Source of the DNA: Pseudomonadota bacterium
GTDB lineage: Bacteria; Desulfobacterota; Desulfobacteria; Desulfobacterales; RPRI01
Length of the DNA: 46,898 bases
Reading direction: 5' to 3'
Assembly: GCA_018823005.1 (NCBI GenBank)
Contig: JAHJJB010000023.1
Coordinates: forward strand, 1-46,898
The notes beneath the pieces were generated by a model that did not search any database, had not been told where the DNA came from, and worked only from the letters and a program-made list of their open reading frames with translations. Shown in pieces: positions 1 to 8,885 of this stretch (positions within the stretch are counted from its first letter, which is position 1; the number at the start of each line of letters is the position of its first letter). The translations under genes were made by a program, and so were the position numbers.

Positions 1-81
1 AAGTTCACGATATAGGATCGTGTAATCTTCATCCTCTCTTTCATTTTGTTTCAACTCAGCAATATTTGTGTATTTTTCCAT
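1..81 (-). CDS. N-terminal fragment (window edge) resembling poly-gamma-glutamate hydrolase family (YjqB/DUF867-like)
   Basis: Reverse-strand reading from ATG at 81 gives MEKYTNIAELKQNEREDEDYTILYREL..., open to the window edge; resembles the N-terminus of YjqB-like proteins. Only 27 aa are visible. Confidence 0.35.
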   Translation of the reverse strand, partial: MEKYTNIAELKQNEREDEDYTILYREL

Positions 82-300
82 AAAAGGTTTAATTCTGGTG
101 TGTTAGCTTCTTGTTCAAATATAACAATTAATTCTATAGGTTCCTGTGAACTCCAAAACCCGCAAGGTACAGGAAGTGATCATTTTTCGAAGTGCTTGAA
201 ATAGTGTGCCGCCAGCGCCTCAACATCTGTAATTCCATTGACTACGAGAAAATTTATGAACATTTTACGGAAAAATAATTAATGCATCTATGGTAAGCGT

Positions 301-381
301 CCCACAGGACGCACGAGTTTTTTGATAGGACTGTCGAAATGCGGGTTTAAAGAACCATATAGCAACTGATTTGTCAATGGA
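301..381 (+). repeat. Diverged direct repeat, copy 1
   Basis: cccacaggacgcacgagttttttgataggactgtcgaaatgcggg...accatat...tgtcaatgg; matches 2041-2121. Confidence 0.7.
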
Positions 382-382
382 T

Positions 383-1090
383 TTAAGATGTTTGCATATT
401 TTTAATGGATATCTTCTCCAGCAACAAAATGGTTTCATCTATTAAATGTTCCCTGGCCCAAGCTTTTTGTTTGTCGTCAAGCGCTTCGCCAAGTCCTTGC
501 AATACATTCCTCCGGGAAAATGTTTTTTTGATAAACTTAACCAGAAATGCGCAGTATTCGTCCGTTCCTTTTCCTGTCCGTTCTATCAACAGTTTTTCAT
601 TCAACATAAATCCGTGACTCAGAAAATACCACGCATCGAATAAATCACGGACAACGGCACTTTTGCGATCTGATAATGCAACCAACTTGTTTGTAGCCAC
701 AGTGATCTCGTCCGCAAGCAATATAGGCACTCCCATAAACCATTCGTTTTTATAACGGTTATTTTTCCACACGCGTTTGTTGAATTCGATTTTTATTTTT
801 GTGGCGCCTTTTCCATAATCGAATTCATACAGAAGCGTATGCTTTTTATCTGCCTCATCAACTATGCGGCCATTTAAAGACAGTACTTCTTTGATGGCAT
901 CCGTGTCGCTTTTCCCAAACGGCCTGATAATATCAAAATCAAGATCGAATGAAAAACGCGGTAAATCATAAAACAGCGTTGCGCACGTTCCTCCTTTAAA
1001 AGCTGTCTTTTCAGGCACCGCTTTAATAATGCCCGTTAAAAGAGCAGTCAAATAACGTCCGTGCGTGTTTCTGTCAAAACCGGCGCTCAT
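383..1090 (-). CDS. Nucleotidyltransferase AbiEii/AbiGii-type toxin
   Basis: FKGGTCATLFYDLPRFSFDLDFDI matches the nucleotidyltransferase core (GGT...R.S.DLDF); overlaps the upstream AbiEi-like gene by 4 bp. Confidence 0.85.
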   Translation of the reverse strand: MSAGFDRNTHGRYLTALLTGIIKAVPEKTAFKGGTCATLFYDLPRFSFDLDFDIIRPFGKSDTDAIKEVLSLNGRIVDEADKKHTLLYEFDYGKGATKIKIEFNKRVWKNNRYKNEWFMGVPILLADEITVATNKLVALSDRKSAVVRDLFDAWYFLSHGFMLNEKLLIERTGKGTDEYCAFLVKFIKKTFSRRNVLQGLGEALDDKQKAWAREHLIDETILLLEKISIKNMQTS

Positions 1091-1644
1091 ATTAATTTCT
1101 CAGCCTTTTCCCGGACCGTTTTCGGATACAGCGAGCTCAATCGTTTAAGCGCTGTTACGTTGATCTTAGACGGCTCATCAATATCCGCTAAAAAACCCAG
1201 ATACAAACTATCCAGAATCGCGCGTTCAGGAGACGCAATAGAAATCCCCTCTCTGATTCGGATACCGTCAAGATTGAAAAACAAATCATCTTTCAGCACA
1301 TAATATACGTACAACACCGCTCCTCTTTTTTTCCGGCTGTTAATCCGGGCCGCGCAATCGATTTGATTTCGTATCTGATAACTAACCCCGGCATAAGCAA
1401 GGGCGGATTGGAAACTGATATAGGAAGGCGTAACCATACGATTCGCCAGTTCGTAAATATTGTATTGTTTGCTGAGAGCATAGTAGCCTTTGGCAATTCG
1501 CAAAATAAGACCCTTTGCGACCATACGCACAGCATTTGTTTTGGCACTAAGCTCCCCCTCTCCCCACAATGTACGTAAATCCTGAGGAGTGAAGATAGTT
1601 TTGCCGGAATCCATTAATATTTTAAGTCTGTTTGAACTGTTCAT
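1087..1644 (-). CDS. AbiEi-like antitoxin / transcriptional regulator
   Basis: N-terminal winged-helix-like segment, ISFQSALAYAG and SPERAILDSLY motifs typical of AbiEi antitoxins; ATGA overlap with the toxin gene. Confidence 0.8.
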   Translation of the reverse strand: MNSSNRLKILMDSGKTIFTPQDLRTLWGEGELSAKTNAVRMVAKGLILRIAKGYYALSKQYNIYELANRMVTPSYISFQSALAYAGVSYQIRNQIDCAARINSRKKRGAVLYVYYVLKDDLFFNLDGIRIREGISIASPERAILDSLYLGFLADIDEPSKINVTALKRLSSLYPKTVREKAEKLI

Positions 1645-1653
1645 ATCTTTTAT

Positions 1654-1675
1654 AAGTATACTATTTTGTATACTT
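1654..1675. promoter_or_regulatory. Perfect inverted repeat AAGTATAC-N6-GTATACTT, candidate autoregulatory operator of the AbiE-like operon
   Basis: 8-bp perfect arms 10-31 nt upstream of the AbiEi start at 1644. Confidence 0.5.
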
Positions 1676-1929
1676 TTATATGATATATGTAATATGGAGG
1701 AGTGATTTTGTCAACAGGACAGTTTCCTTCTCCCCTGCGTCAGCCGAAATTCTGTCCTCGGATTGACATAAAAAGGGGCACTATGGGGACCCATGATTTT
1801 ATGCGTTTCTGCTCTTTTCAGAGTAAAACCCTAATTACTTCTAGCAACCTCCTGAAGCGTTGGTTTTAAAATCGTCCATGCTCCTCCAGTGGGGTTTGTA
1901 ACAAGGCGCAGACTGCCCTTTTAATCTGG

Positions 1930-1949
1930 ATTCCCGCTTTCGCGGGAAT
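1930..1949. repeat. Short hairpin repeat ATTCCCGCTTTCGCGGGAAT
   Basis: 8-bp perfect stem, 4-nt loop; the interspersed repeat that produces spurious FPRKRESR peptides. Confidence 0.75.
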
Positions 1950-2040
1950 AACGAAAAGCCCGGATTTATTAAGTCTCGCATTCTTAAAACATGGATAACA
2001 ATTTCCGGCCAAACAAATACTACTTCATATATATGATGCG

Positions 2041-2121
2041 CCCGGCAGGATGCACGAAATTTTTGATGGAACTGTCGAAATACGGACTTACAAAACCATA
2101 TCAGACACATTATGTCAATGA
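2041..2121 (+). repeat. Diverged direct repeat, copy 2
   Basis: cccggcaggatgcacgaaatttttgatggaactgtcgaaatacgg...accatat...tgtcaatga; same orientation as copy 1. Confidence 0.7.
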
Positions 2122-2173
2122 ATATTAACTAGTTAGATAAAATAGACAATATTGCAAAATGTTCACTAAGCCG

Positions 2174-2854
2174 TCAATAAGTTACTTTCTTCAAAGCATC
2201 CAGTATCGGATCAGCTTTTTCCCTGTGCTCAGGGGGTATCATAAGTATCTTTAAAGGGTGATTCTTTATAAGACCGGGAGGAGGATTCCGGATTTTACCT
2301 GATGAAAGATTCTCACGGTTTTCGGCTGATTCTAAAAATTGCAACACATCCGAAAGATTGCCTGAAAACCTGCCTGCATCGGCATGCTCTATAACCTGCA
2401 TGAAGATATTGTTTACCGTAATAACGAAGTCGTCAACTACGGCGCTTCCGCTTTCAGCACAGTTTACAGTTGAAACAAAACACCTGCAGGCAAAAGGCCT
2501 GCGCTCGTAAACGGAACATTCCTTGTCAATCAAAAGAGGGCACTCGCCTCCCGACAGGTTCTCTTCTTCGGGCAAATCTCTTTCTTCCGAGCAGATCTGT
2601 GCCATCTCATTTATCGTTACCCTTGGCCTGAACCCTGCTTCTTTCCCGGATGCTTTTATTCCGGCGAATAACGCCTCTTCGCCTTTTCCTGAAATCCCTT
2701 CAACAACTTTAAAGCCTTCAAGCGTTGTCATGGTAACGTTTCCTGTGCAGCAGAAGCAGCAGCGCTTTTTACAGGCAATATTCAGACCGGCTGAAAAATC
2801 ATCATAAATTTTATATATTTTCCCAAGTGCTATAAGCTTTGAGTTTAGGTCCAT
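2174..2854 (-). CDS. YkgJ-family cysteine cluster protein
   Basis: CKKRCCFCCTGNV and CPLLIDKECSVYERRPFACRCF Cys clusters. Confidence 0.75.
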   Translation of the reverse strand: MDLNSKLIALGKIYKIYDDFSAGLNIACKKRCCFCCTGNVTMTTLEGFKVVEGISGKGEEALFAGIKASGKEAGFRPRVTINEMAQICSEERDLPEEENLSGGECPLLIDKECSVYERRPFACRCFVSTVNCAESGSAVVDDFVITVNNIFMQVIEHADAGRFSGNLSDVLQFLESAENRENLSSGKIRNPPPGLIKNHPLKILMIPPEHREKADPILDALKKVTY

Positions 2855-3011
2855 TCATATCCCCCGAAACAGAATTTATAAAAACCGTTTCTTTCCGTAT
2901 CAGCATATGCTTGAGTTGTTCAATATATTTCGTGGCATTCGAACCCTTGAGCTCTCAAATCCTCTACGATCACTAACTAACAGTCATGCCCGGAGTGGGC
3001 ACGAAGCATGA

Positions 3012-3088
3012 GAAGGCAGGAGCCAAGAGTCAGAATATCCATGGTATTTTTTTCTTCTGTATTCTGTATTCTGACTTCTGTCTCCTCA
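3012..3088. repeat. Imperfect inverted repeat (caggagccaagagtcagaat ... attctgacttctgtctcct)
   Basis: Complementary arms around 3012-3036 and 3054-3088 upstream of the DUF362 gene. Confidence 0.55.
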
Positions 3089-3200
3089 TATAAATTTTTG
3101 AGATGATCCCAATATGTATTAAACGTCTTGACTAAAACACTCCCAGTCGTTATTTTCTATAGATATCAAACCATTTAACTATTCCCAGGCAGGGGGTCAT

Positions 3201-4307
3201 ATGAAAAGCAAAGTATATTTCACCGATTTAAGAGCAACACACAAAGAAAACCTCTTAAAAAAGATTGAAAAGCTTACCGAAGCTGCCGGTCTTTCAAAAA
3301 CTGTCAGCAAAAGGGATCTTGTTGCTGTAAAAATTCACTTTGGCGAAACGGGTAATACAGCTTTTATACGCCCTGTATTCTTACGCAAAATAGTTGAATC
3401 TGTAAAAGCAGCGGGCGGCATTCCTTTTCTTACCGATGCAAACACTTTGTATTCAGGAACACGCAGTGACGCCCCTCATCATCTCACAACAGCCACACAA
3501 AACGGCTTCGCATATTCCGTTGTGGAAGCCCCCATTATTATAGCAGACGGTCTGCGCGGAAAATCGGAAATGCCTGTTGCAATTAAACAGAAGCATTTCA
3601 AGCAGGTATACATAGGCTCCGAGATTGTTCAGGCAGATTCTCTTGTATCGGTTGCTCATTTTAAATGCCACGAGCTTTCAGGTTTTGGCGGAACACTGAA
3701 AAACCTTGGAATGGGATGCGCATCACGAAGGGGGAAACTGGCGCAGCATTCTACAGTATGCCCTGCCATAAAAAAGAAAAAATGCATAGGATGCGGCGAC
3801 TGTGTCGAGCACTGTTCCCAGAAGGCAATCTCAATTATAGACGAAAAAGCCGTTATTGACCCGGAAAAGTGCATCGGGTGCGGCGAATGCATCTTAATAT
3901 GTCTGAACAGCGCCATTCAGATTGAATGGAACCAGACAATTCCGGCTTTTCTTGAGAAAATGGTCGAATACACAATGGGAGTACTAAAGAACAAGGCAGG
4001 TAAAGCCCTCTTTATAAACTTTATTACAGACATCTCCCCGGCCTGTGACTGCTACCCCTACAATGATGCTCCAATTGTTAGAAATATCGGAATAGTGGCT
4101 TCAAACGATCCCGTCGCCATAGACCAGGCTTCCGTCGATCTTGTAAACAACGAGCAGGCTCTTCCGGGGTCCTGCATAAAAACTTCTTCAGGACCGGGTG
4201 AAGATAAATTTAAGGCGGTTTATCCCGCCACAGACTGGACTATTCAGCTTGACTATGCAGAAAAGATAGGAATTGGGACCAGAAAATATGAACTCGTGCA
4301 GATATGA
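3201..4307 (+). CDS. DUF362 domain-containing protein with two 4Fe-4S motifs
   Basis: DUF362-like N-terminus plus CIGCGDCVEHC and CIGCGECILIC ferredoxin motifs; gggggt upstream of ATG. Confidence 0.88.
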   Translation: MKSKVYFTDLRATHKENLLKKIEKLTEAAGLSKTVSKRDLVAVKIHFGETGNTAFIRPVFLRKIVESVKAAGGIPFLTDANTLYSGTRSDAPHHLTTATQNGFAYSVVEAPIIIADGLRGKSEMPVAIKQKHFKQVYIGSEIVQADSLVSVAHFKCHELSGFGGTLKNLGMGCASRRGKLAQHSTVCPAIKKKKCIGCGDCVEHCSQKAISIIDEKAVIDPEKCIGCGECILICLNSAIQIEWNQTIPAFLEKMVEYTMGVLKNKAGKALFINFITDISPACDCYPYNDAPIVRNIGIVASNDPVAIDQASVDLVNNEQALPGSCIKTSSGPGEDKFKAVYPATDWTIQLDYAEKIGIGTRKYELVQI

Positions 4308-4469
4308 CGGCTTTGTAAAAAGTCATTCTGCTGTGTCGCGCTTCATCCCCGCCCTGTTGAATAACAGCAGGGCTGATTCAACAGGGTGAATCATTGCAGC
4401 GTACCAATAAGTACGCTTCATTCCTCAAACTTCGCGCGCCTTGCATAATGAGCTTTTTACTTTGCCGTC
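4306..4469. repeat. Palindromic element A with terminal inverted repeats (GACGGCtttGTAAAAAG ... CTTTTTACtttGCCGTC)
   Basis: Outer arms pair imperfectly over about 36 bp; internal perfect 11-bp stem CCCTGTTGAAT/ATTCAACAGGG (4352-4362/4376-4386). Confidence 0.65.
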
Positions 4470-4509
4470 TGAATTTTGATTTTTTACTAAGATATTAAAT
4501 ATAAAGGAT

Positions 4510-5253
4510 TTGGGATATTTAATGCAATTATCAAATAAAAAAATAGCTGCTTTTTCAATAATATTACTGGTTGGTTGTTTTTCTGTTTTTTTTGCTTGTG
4601 GTGAGACTGGAAATAACAGCAAAAACAAACCTTTTGATGCAGAAAAATTATATCCGGAAAGTTTTACATTCTTTGATTTAGGGTCAAACACCAAAATATC
4701 AGATGATCTTCAAAAAAACCTTTCCGGCCAACTCGGCTCATATTCTATTGAAAAAATGACCATTCTCGATCTGGTTATCCATAACAAAGCAATCTTTGGG
4801 AAGCATTTTCCGAACCTTTTTGAACTTCACAGTAAATTGAACGACGAAAAAGGGGCAAGAATAGAGCACAACATTACTAACCTTACTTTCAGATATCTTC
4901 AAAATGAAAACACACCGTTTGAATCTGTGAAACTCACATTTTCAAATTATTCAAACAAACCTTTGTTGTTTTCAATAACCTCAAAAAAGAAGGAATCGTA
5001 TATTGTTGACACCCTGAAGGAAAAATACGGTGAACCGGCAGTTATAAACTGGGAGGACGGGAAAAGCTTATCTTTGCTCTGGGAAAAGAACAGAGATTTT
5101 TTGATTTTTTCCAAAATTTCAGAAAGAGGCAGTTTTAAATACAGCATAATGATTTACTTTGTTAATAATATCGAAAACCTTTTGCAGATTGAGCAGGATG
5201 AGATTAAAAAACGGGAAGAGGAAAGAAAAAAGGCCGGCAAAACTGCTTTTTAA
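4510..5253 (+). CDS. Hypothetical lipoprotein-like protein
   Basis: N-terminal hydrophobic segment ending LVGCFSVFFACGETG; no recognised domain. Confidence 0.55.
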   Translation: MGYLMQLSNKKIAAFSIILLVGCFSVFFACGETGNNSKNKPFDAEKLYPESFTFFDLGSNTKISDDLQKNLSGQLGSYSIEKMTILDLVIHNKAIFGKHFPNLFELHSKLNDEKGARIEHNITNLTFRYLQNENTPFESVKLTFSNYSNKPLLFSITSKKKESYIVDTLKEKYGEPAVINWEDGKSLSLLWEKNRDFLIFSKISERGSFKYSIMIYFVNNIENLLQIEQDEIKKREEERKKAGKTAF

Positions 5254-5340
5254 TATACCTACCTTATTAACATACGCCTCCATACCCTGACATGGCATTA
5301 GATCGGATATTATGTAAAGGTATCGAAGAGGATTTATAAA

Positions 5341-6027
5341 ATGTCCTTAAAATCTGTTCCGACCCGCGGAAGAACTCTTGATTACGCAGCCGGTGTTTAC
5401 GACATATTTGAGCCAATGTTGCTTTTCGGCAGGCAAAGCATGATGAATAATCAGCTTATCGGGCTCCTTGAAATAAAAGAATCGCATAAGATTCTCGATA
5501 TAGGGTGCGGAACCGGAATTGTTGCAAAAATGATTGCAGACAAATTGAGCTCTGAGTCAGGCGGTTGTGCCATAGGAATTGATGCTGCAGGTAAAATGAT
5601 TGAAGGCGCCAGAAAAAAACGTGGCAGTAAAACCTGTCTTTTTGAGGTAGCGGCCGCAGAAGAACTCCCTTTTGAAAATGAATATTTTGATTCTGTGATT
5701 TCGACACTCTTCTTCCATCACATCCAGCTTGATCTGAAAGAAAAAGCCTTTGCGGAGGCTTTTCGTGTCCTGAAACCAGGAGGCAGGCTGGTACTTTCAG
5801 ACATGCATATCCCGACCACATTTATGGGAGCTCTTATATCTCATGCCTCCCGCTGGATTTTGGTTCAGCCCCAGATCGGAGAAAATATAAGAGGGGTTCT
5901 GCCCGGAATAATAGAAAAGGCCGGGTTTGATAAACCGAAGATTGTCTCGACATATTTCGGGTATATCACCGTATTTTTAAGCCAAAAACCATCGAAAGAA
6001 TCAAATGACCGGCATCCAGACAAATAA
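5341..6027 (+). CDS. Class I SAM-dependent methyltransferase
   Basis: ILDIGCGTGIVAKMIA (motif I) and LKPGGRLVLSD motifs. Confidence 0.9.
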   Translation: MSLKSVPTRGRTLDYAAGVYDIFEPMLLFGRQSMMNNQLIGLLEIKESHKILDIGCGTGIVAKMIADKLSSESGGCAIGIDAAGKMIEGARKKRGSKTCLFEVAAAEELPFENEYFDSVISTLFFHHIQLDLKEKAFAEAFRVLKPGGRLVLSDMHIPTTFMGALISHASRWILVQPQIGENIRGVLPGIIEKAGFDKPKIVSTYFGYITVFLSQKPSKESNDRHPDK

Positions 6028-7039
6028 GAATTCATGCGGGAAAGGAATAGAAAATACTTTCAAGTCGTTGAAAGAAGAGTTAGGAGAAGCTTTATACTCA
6101 TATTGGAATATTGCATCTCAGATTCTTGATAACAGCGGGATCAATGTTATTCCTCCAGAGCCCGAATATATTTCCATCGAAAGGAATTTCTTTTCAGCCC
6201 TTTTTCTGTATTCATATTTCCGGGCAGGCATACCCAGATCAAGGCGCGTTCTTTATGCAACCGCAAATCAGTGCTTACGGGGAATGGTAACCGGATGCGA
6301 CAATCTTCTGGATAACGAATATAAAAAAACGCTTGATACGGACATTCCTCAACATGCAGTAAAATTTCGTTCGATCCTTGATATCATGATTTCAGACCGT
6401 ATCCTGTTTTCAATCCTTCACAAAGAGAATGATGCCGGCACTCTGACTTTAGACCAGGTTCTGGATGCAACTTATGCTTCTTTACGAACCCTGGCAAGGA
6501 GCGGCGCACAGGAAGCGTCTGAAGAATGCGGATACAAGGAAATGCTGAAACCTGAAACTATACTGACTACTATTCACCATTATAAAACCGGATTGCTTTT
6601 CCAGTCTCCATGGGCTTTGCCGGATATAATTGAAAAGAGTGACACGAAGGATATTTCCGATATAAAGAATGCCTTGTATCAGATAGGCATGGGCTGCCAG
6701 ATATTGGATGATATGGTCGATTTACCTGTCGATATAAAAATGAAGCGTCATAACTATGTGGCTTCATTAATATGGCACGGAGCGAATTTAAAAGAACGTG
6801 GCGGCCTTGCAGGAAAATTTACAGCGGGCGATAACGAGAAAGCTCATCATGAGTTTCTTTTCGAATTTCCGGATGCAAGGCGTATTGCAGCAACTACAGC
6901 TCTGAATTTTCTTAATAACGGAACAAGGATGCTTTTTGACGAAGCTCATCATTTCATGGTGAATGCATCGATTGAATTTATTTCAGCCCGGATAGGGGCA
7001 GACCGTTTTCTTTTTGATATCGAAAATGAGGCAAATTAA
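6005..7039 (+). CDS. Isoprenoid (polyprenyl) synthase-like protein with atypical Asp-rich motifs
   Basis: GIPRSRRVLYATA, CDNLLDNEYK (DNxxD) and GCQILDDMVDLPVD (QxxDDxxD) occur in the order expected for trans-isoprenyl diphosphate synthases. Confidence 0.6.
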   Translation: MTGIQTNKNSCGKGIENTFKSLKEELGEALYSYWNIASQILDNSGINVIPPEPEYISIERNFFSALFLYSYFRAGIPRSRRVLYATANQCLRGMVTGCDNLLDNEYKKTLDTDIPQHAVKFRSILDIMISDRILFSILHKENDAGTLTLDQVLDATYASLRTLARSGAQEASEECGYKEMLKPETILTTIHHYKTGLLFQSPWALPDIIEKSDTKDISDIKNALYQIGMGCQILDDMVDLPVDIKMKRHNYVASLIWHGANLKERGGLAGKFTAGDNEKAHHEFLFEFPDARRIAATTALNFLNNGTRMLFDEAHHFMVNASIEFISARIGADRFLFDIENEAN

Positions 7040-8202
7040 TGCCTTTTACCTTTTGGATTAAAACAGCGGGGCTTTTTCTTGTCAGGTCACGGCGATCAAC
7101 AACGGTCCTCATCCTGATGGTCTTCAGCGCCGTGGCAACTCTTATTTTTCTTGCATCCCTTGCCATAGGCATAAATGATGCCATGATAAGAAACTCGGTC
7201 AGCCTCTTTTCAGGACATATTTCCGGATTTAATCTCCCGAGTACCATAAGCAGAAAAAGTTTGTTCACAGACGGAGTTTCGAATGTTCTGATGCGCATCC
7301 CTACCCAGGGGATTCTCAGCCATAGTGGAAATCTGGCAATGGTTACATTGATTGCCGTTGACCCGGTTGAAGAAAAGAAGAGCTCTGCAATATGGAAGAA
7401 GATTCTTCAGGGAAGATACCTTGAACCGGGGAAAAAAGAGATTTTTTTAAGTAAGCCTGTTGCCGAACAGCTGAATATAGAACCGGGGGACAATATCGGT
7501 TTTAGCCCTGATCCTGATTTGCCTCCTGTTGAACTTGCGGTAGCAGGCATATATAATACAGGCATGTATCAACTCGACAGGGGCATTGCTTTTTGCCAGA
7601 TTTCTGCCGTTCCTGCCAAAGCCGCAGAATGGAATGCTGCAATCTTTTTAAATGACGGGGCGGATAAGGATTTAATTCTTGCCGGATATCACAAGGCTTA
7701 TTTAAAAGATTCCCTTTTTAAAACATGGTCGGATTTGATGCCTGATCTCAAACAATTGATCGACCTTAATTATATCTCAATGAGCATCGTGATGGTTCTT
7801 GTTTTTGGAGTGGTATCGCTTGGAATTGCCTGTGCTTTTTCAATCTTTATTTTAAAAAATCTGCGGGAATACGGAATTATGAAAGCAATGGGAGTTACTC
7901 CTTCTGAAACGCTTCTTCTTATTTTTTCTGAAGTGATTCTTTTGAATCTTGCCGCCTTGTTTATTGGAATAATAGGAGGTATTGCTGCCGTATCGGTGTT
8001 TCAGAGAACCGGCATTGATCTTTCTGCTTATACTTCGCACAATCAATATTTCATTGTTTCAGGGGTTGTTTTTCCGAGGCTGACGACATATTCGGTCTGG
8101 CTTGCGCCTTGTCTGGCTCTTGTTTTCAGTATTTTTTCGGCTATATGGCCTGCTGTTCTTGTGATAAGAAAAAACACTTCCCAGATTTTAAGGAGCATTT
8201 AA
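7039..8202 (+). CDS. ABC transporter permease (FtsX/LolE/MacB-like)
   Basis: N-terminal TM, large extracytoplasmic domain, C-terminal TMs with NLREYGIMKAMGVTPSE; start overlaps upstream stop (TAATG). Confidence 0.85.
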   Translation: MPFTFWIKTAGLFLVRSRRSTTVLILMVFSAVATLIFLASLAIGINDAMIRNSVSLFSGHISGFNLPSTISRKSLFTDGVSNVLMRIPTQGILSHSGNLAMVTLIAVDPVEEKKSSAIWKKILQGRYLEPGKKEIFLSKPVAEQLNIEPGDNIGFSPDPDLPPVELAVAGIYNTGMYQLDRGIAFCQISAVPAKAAEWNAAIFLNDGADKDLILAGYHKAYLKDSLFKTWSDLMPDLKQLIDLNYISMSIVMVLVFGVVSLGIACAFSIFILKNLREYGIMKAMGVTPSETLLLIFSEVILLNLAALFIGIIGGIAAVSVFQRTGIDLSAYTSHNQYFIVSGVVFPRLTTYSVWLAPCLALVFSIFSAIWPAVLVIRKNTSQILRSI

Positions 8203-8207
8203 AAGCA

Positions 8208-8885
8208 GTGATTCGTACACGGAACCTGTCAAAGAGCTACAGCACCGGCAGAGGAAAGGTTCAGGCCATCTCTGATGTTTCCCTTTTCGTAGATACAGGC
8301 ATGACACTTACGGTTATGGGAAAATCCGGTTCCGGTAAAACCACACTTCTCAACTGTATTGGCGGCATTGAAAGGCCCGACACCGGCAGTGTAGAATGTT
8401 TTGGAGTTGACATCCATGCTCTTTCAAACAGAGATCTTTCTCTTTTTCAGCGCCGTAATGCAGGTTTTGTGTTTCAAGCCGGGAACCTTCTTTCGTATCT
8501 GACAGTATCCGAAAACATAGCCTTTCCTCTGGTTCTTAACGCCATTCCGAATAAAGAAAAAGACAGGCGTGTTCTCGAACTGCTTGAAAAAATAGAGTTA
8601 TCCGATGCAGCCCGTGCAATGCCTAATGAGCTTTCCGGAGGAGAGGCTCAAAGAGTGGCTTTCGCGAGAGCTATCGCTCATTGCCCTAAAATGCTTCTTG
8701 CAGATGAACCAACGGCAAGCCTTGATACCGAGACTGGTAAGAATCTTGTAGGTCTCATGTTCGCCTTGGGCAAAGAGGAGAAATGTACAATAATAATCTC
8801 AACTCATGACCAGGAAATAATAAAGCTGTCATACAAGTCATTAGATATCAGGGACGGCAAAGTGAAAGGCCCGGAAAATGAATAG
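8208..8885 (+). CDS. ABC transporter ATP-binding protein (LolD-like)
   Basis: Walker A GKSGSGKTT, signature LSGGEAQRVAFARA, Walker B MLLADEPTASLD. The tracked ATG at 8109 lies inside the permease gene; GTG at 8208 is the more likely start. Confidence 0.9.
   Translation: MIRTRNLSKSYSTGRGKVQAISDVSLFVDTGMTLTVMGKSGSGKTTLLNCIGGIERPDTGSVECFGVDIHALSNRDLSLFQRRNAGFVFQAGNLLSYLTVSENIAFPLVLNAIPNKEKDRRVLELLEKIELSDAARAMPNELSGGEAQRVAFARAIAHCPKMLLADEPTASLDTETGKNLVGLMFALGKEEKCTIIISTHDQEIIKLSYKSLDIRDGKVKGPENE

Noticed and set aside
1-300. Possible pseudogene upstream of the YjqB-like fragment (minus-strand MFINFLVVNGITDVEALAAHYFKHFEK then stop)
   Set aside because: Too short and interrupted to assign; no convincing homology by eye.
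1841-2110. 89-aa minus-strand ORF containing FPRKRESR
   Set aside because: The peptide is a translation of the ATTCCCGCTTTCGCGGGAAT hairpin repeat and flanking direct repeat; typical spurious ORF.
8109-8207. Tracked N-terminal extension of the ABC ATPase
   Set aside because: Lies inside the permease gene; GTG at 8208 just after the permease stop gives the normal LolD-like N-terminus.
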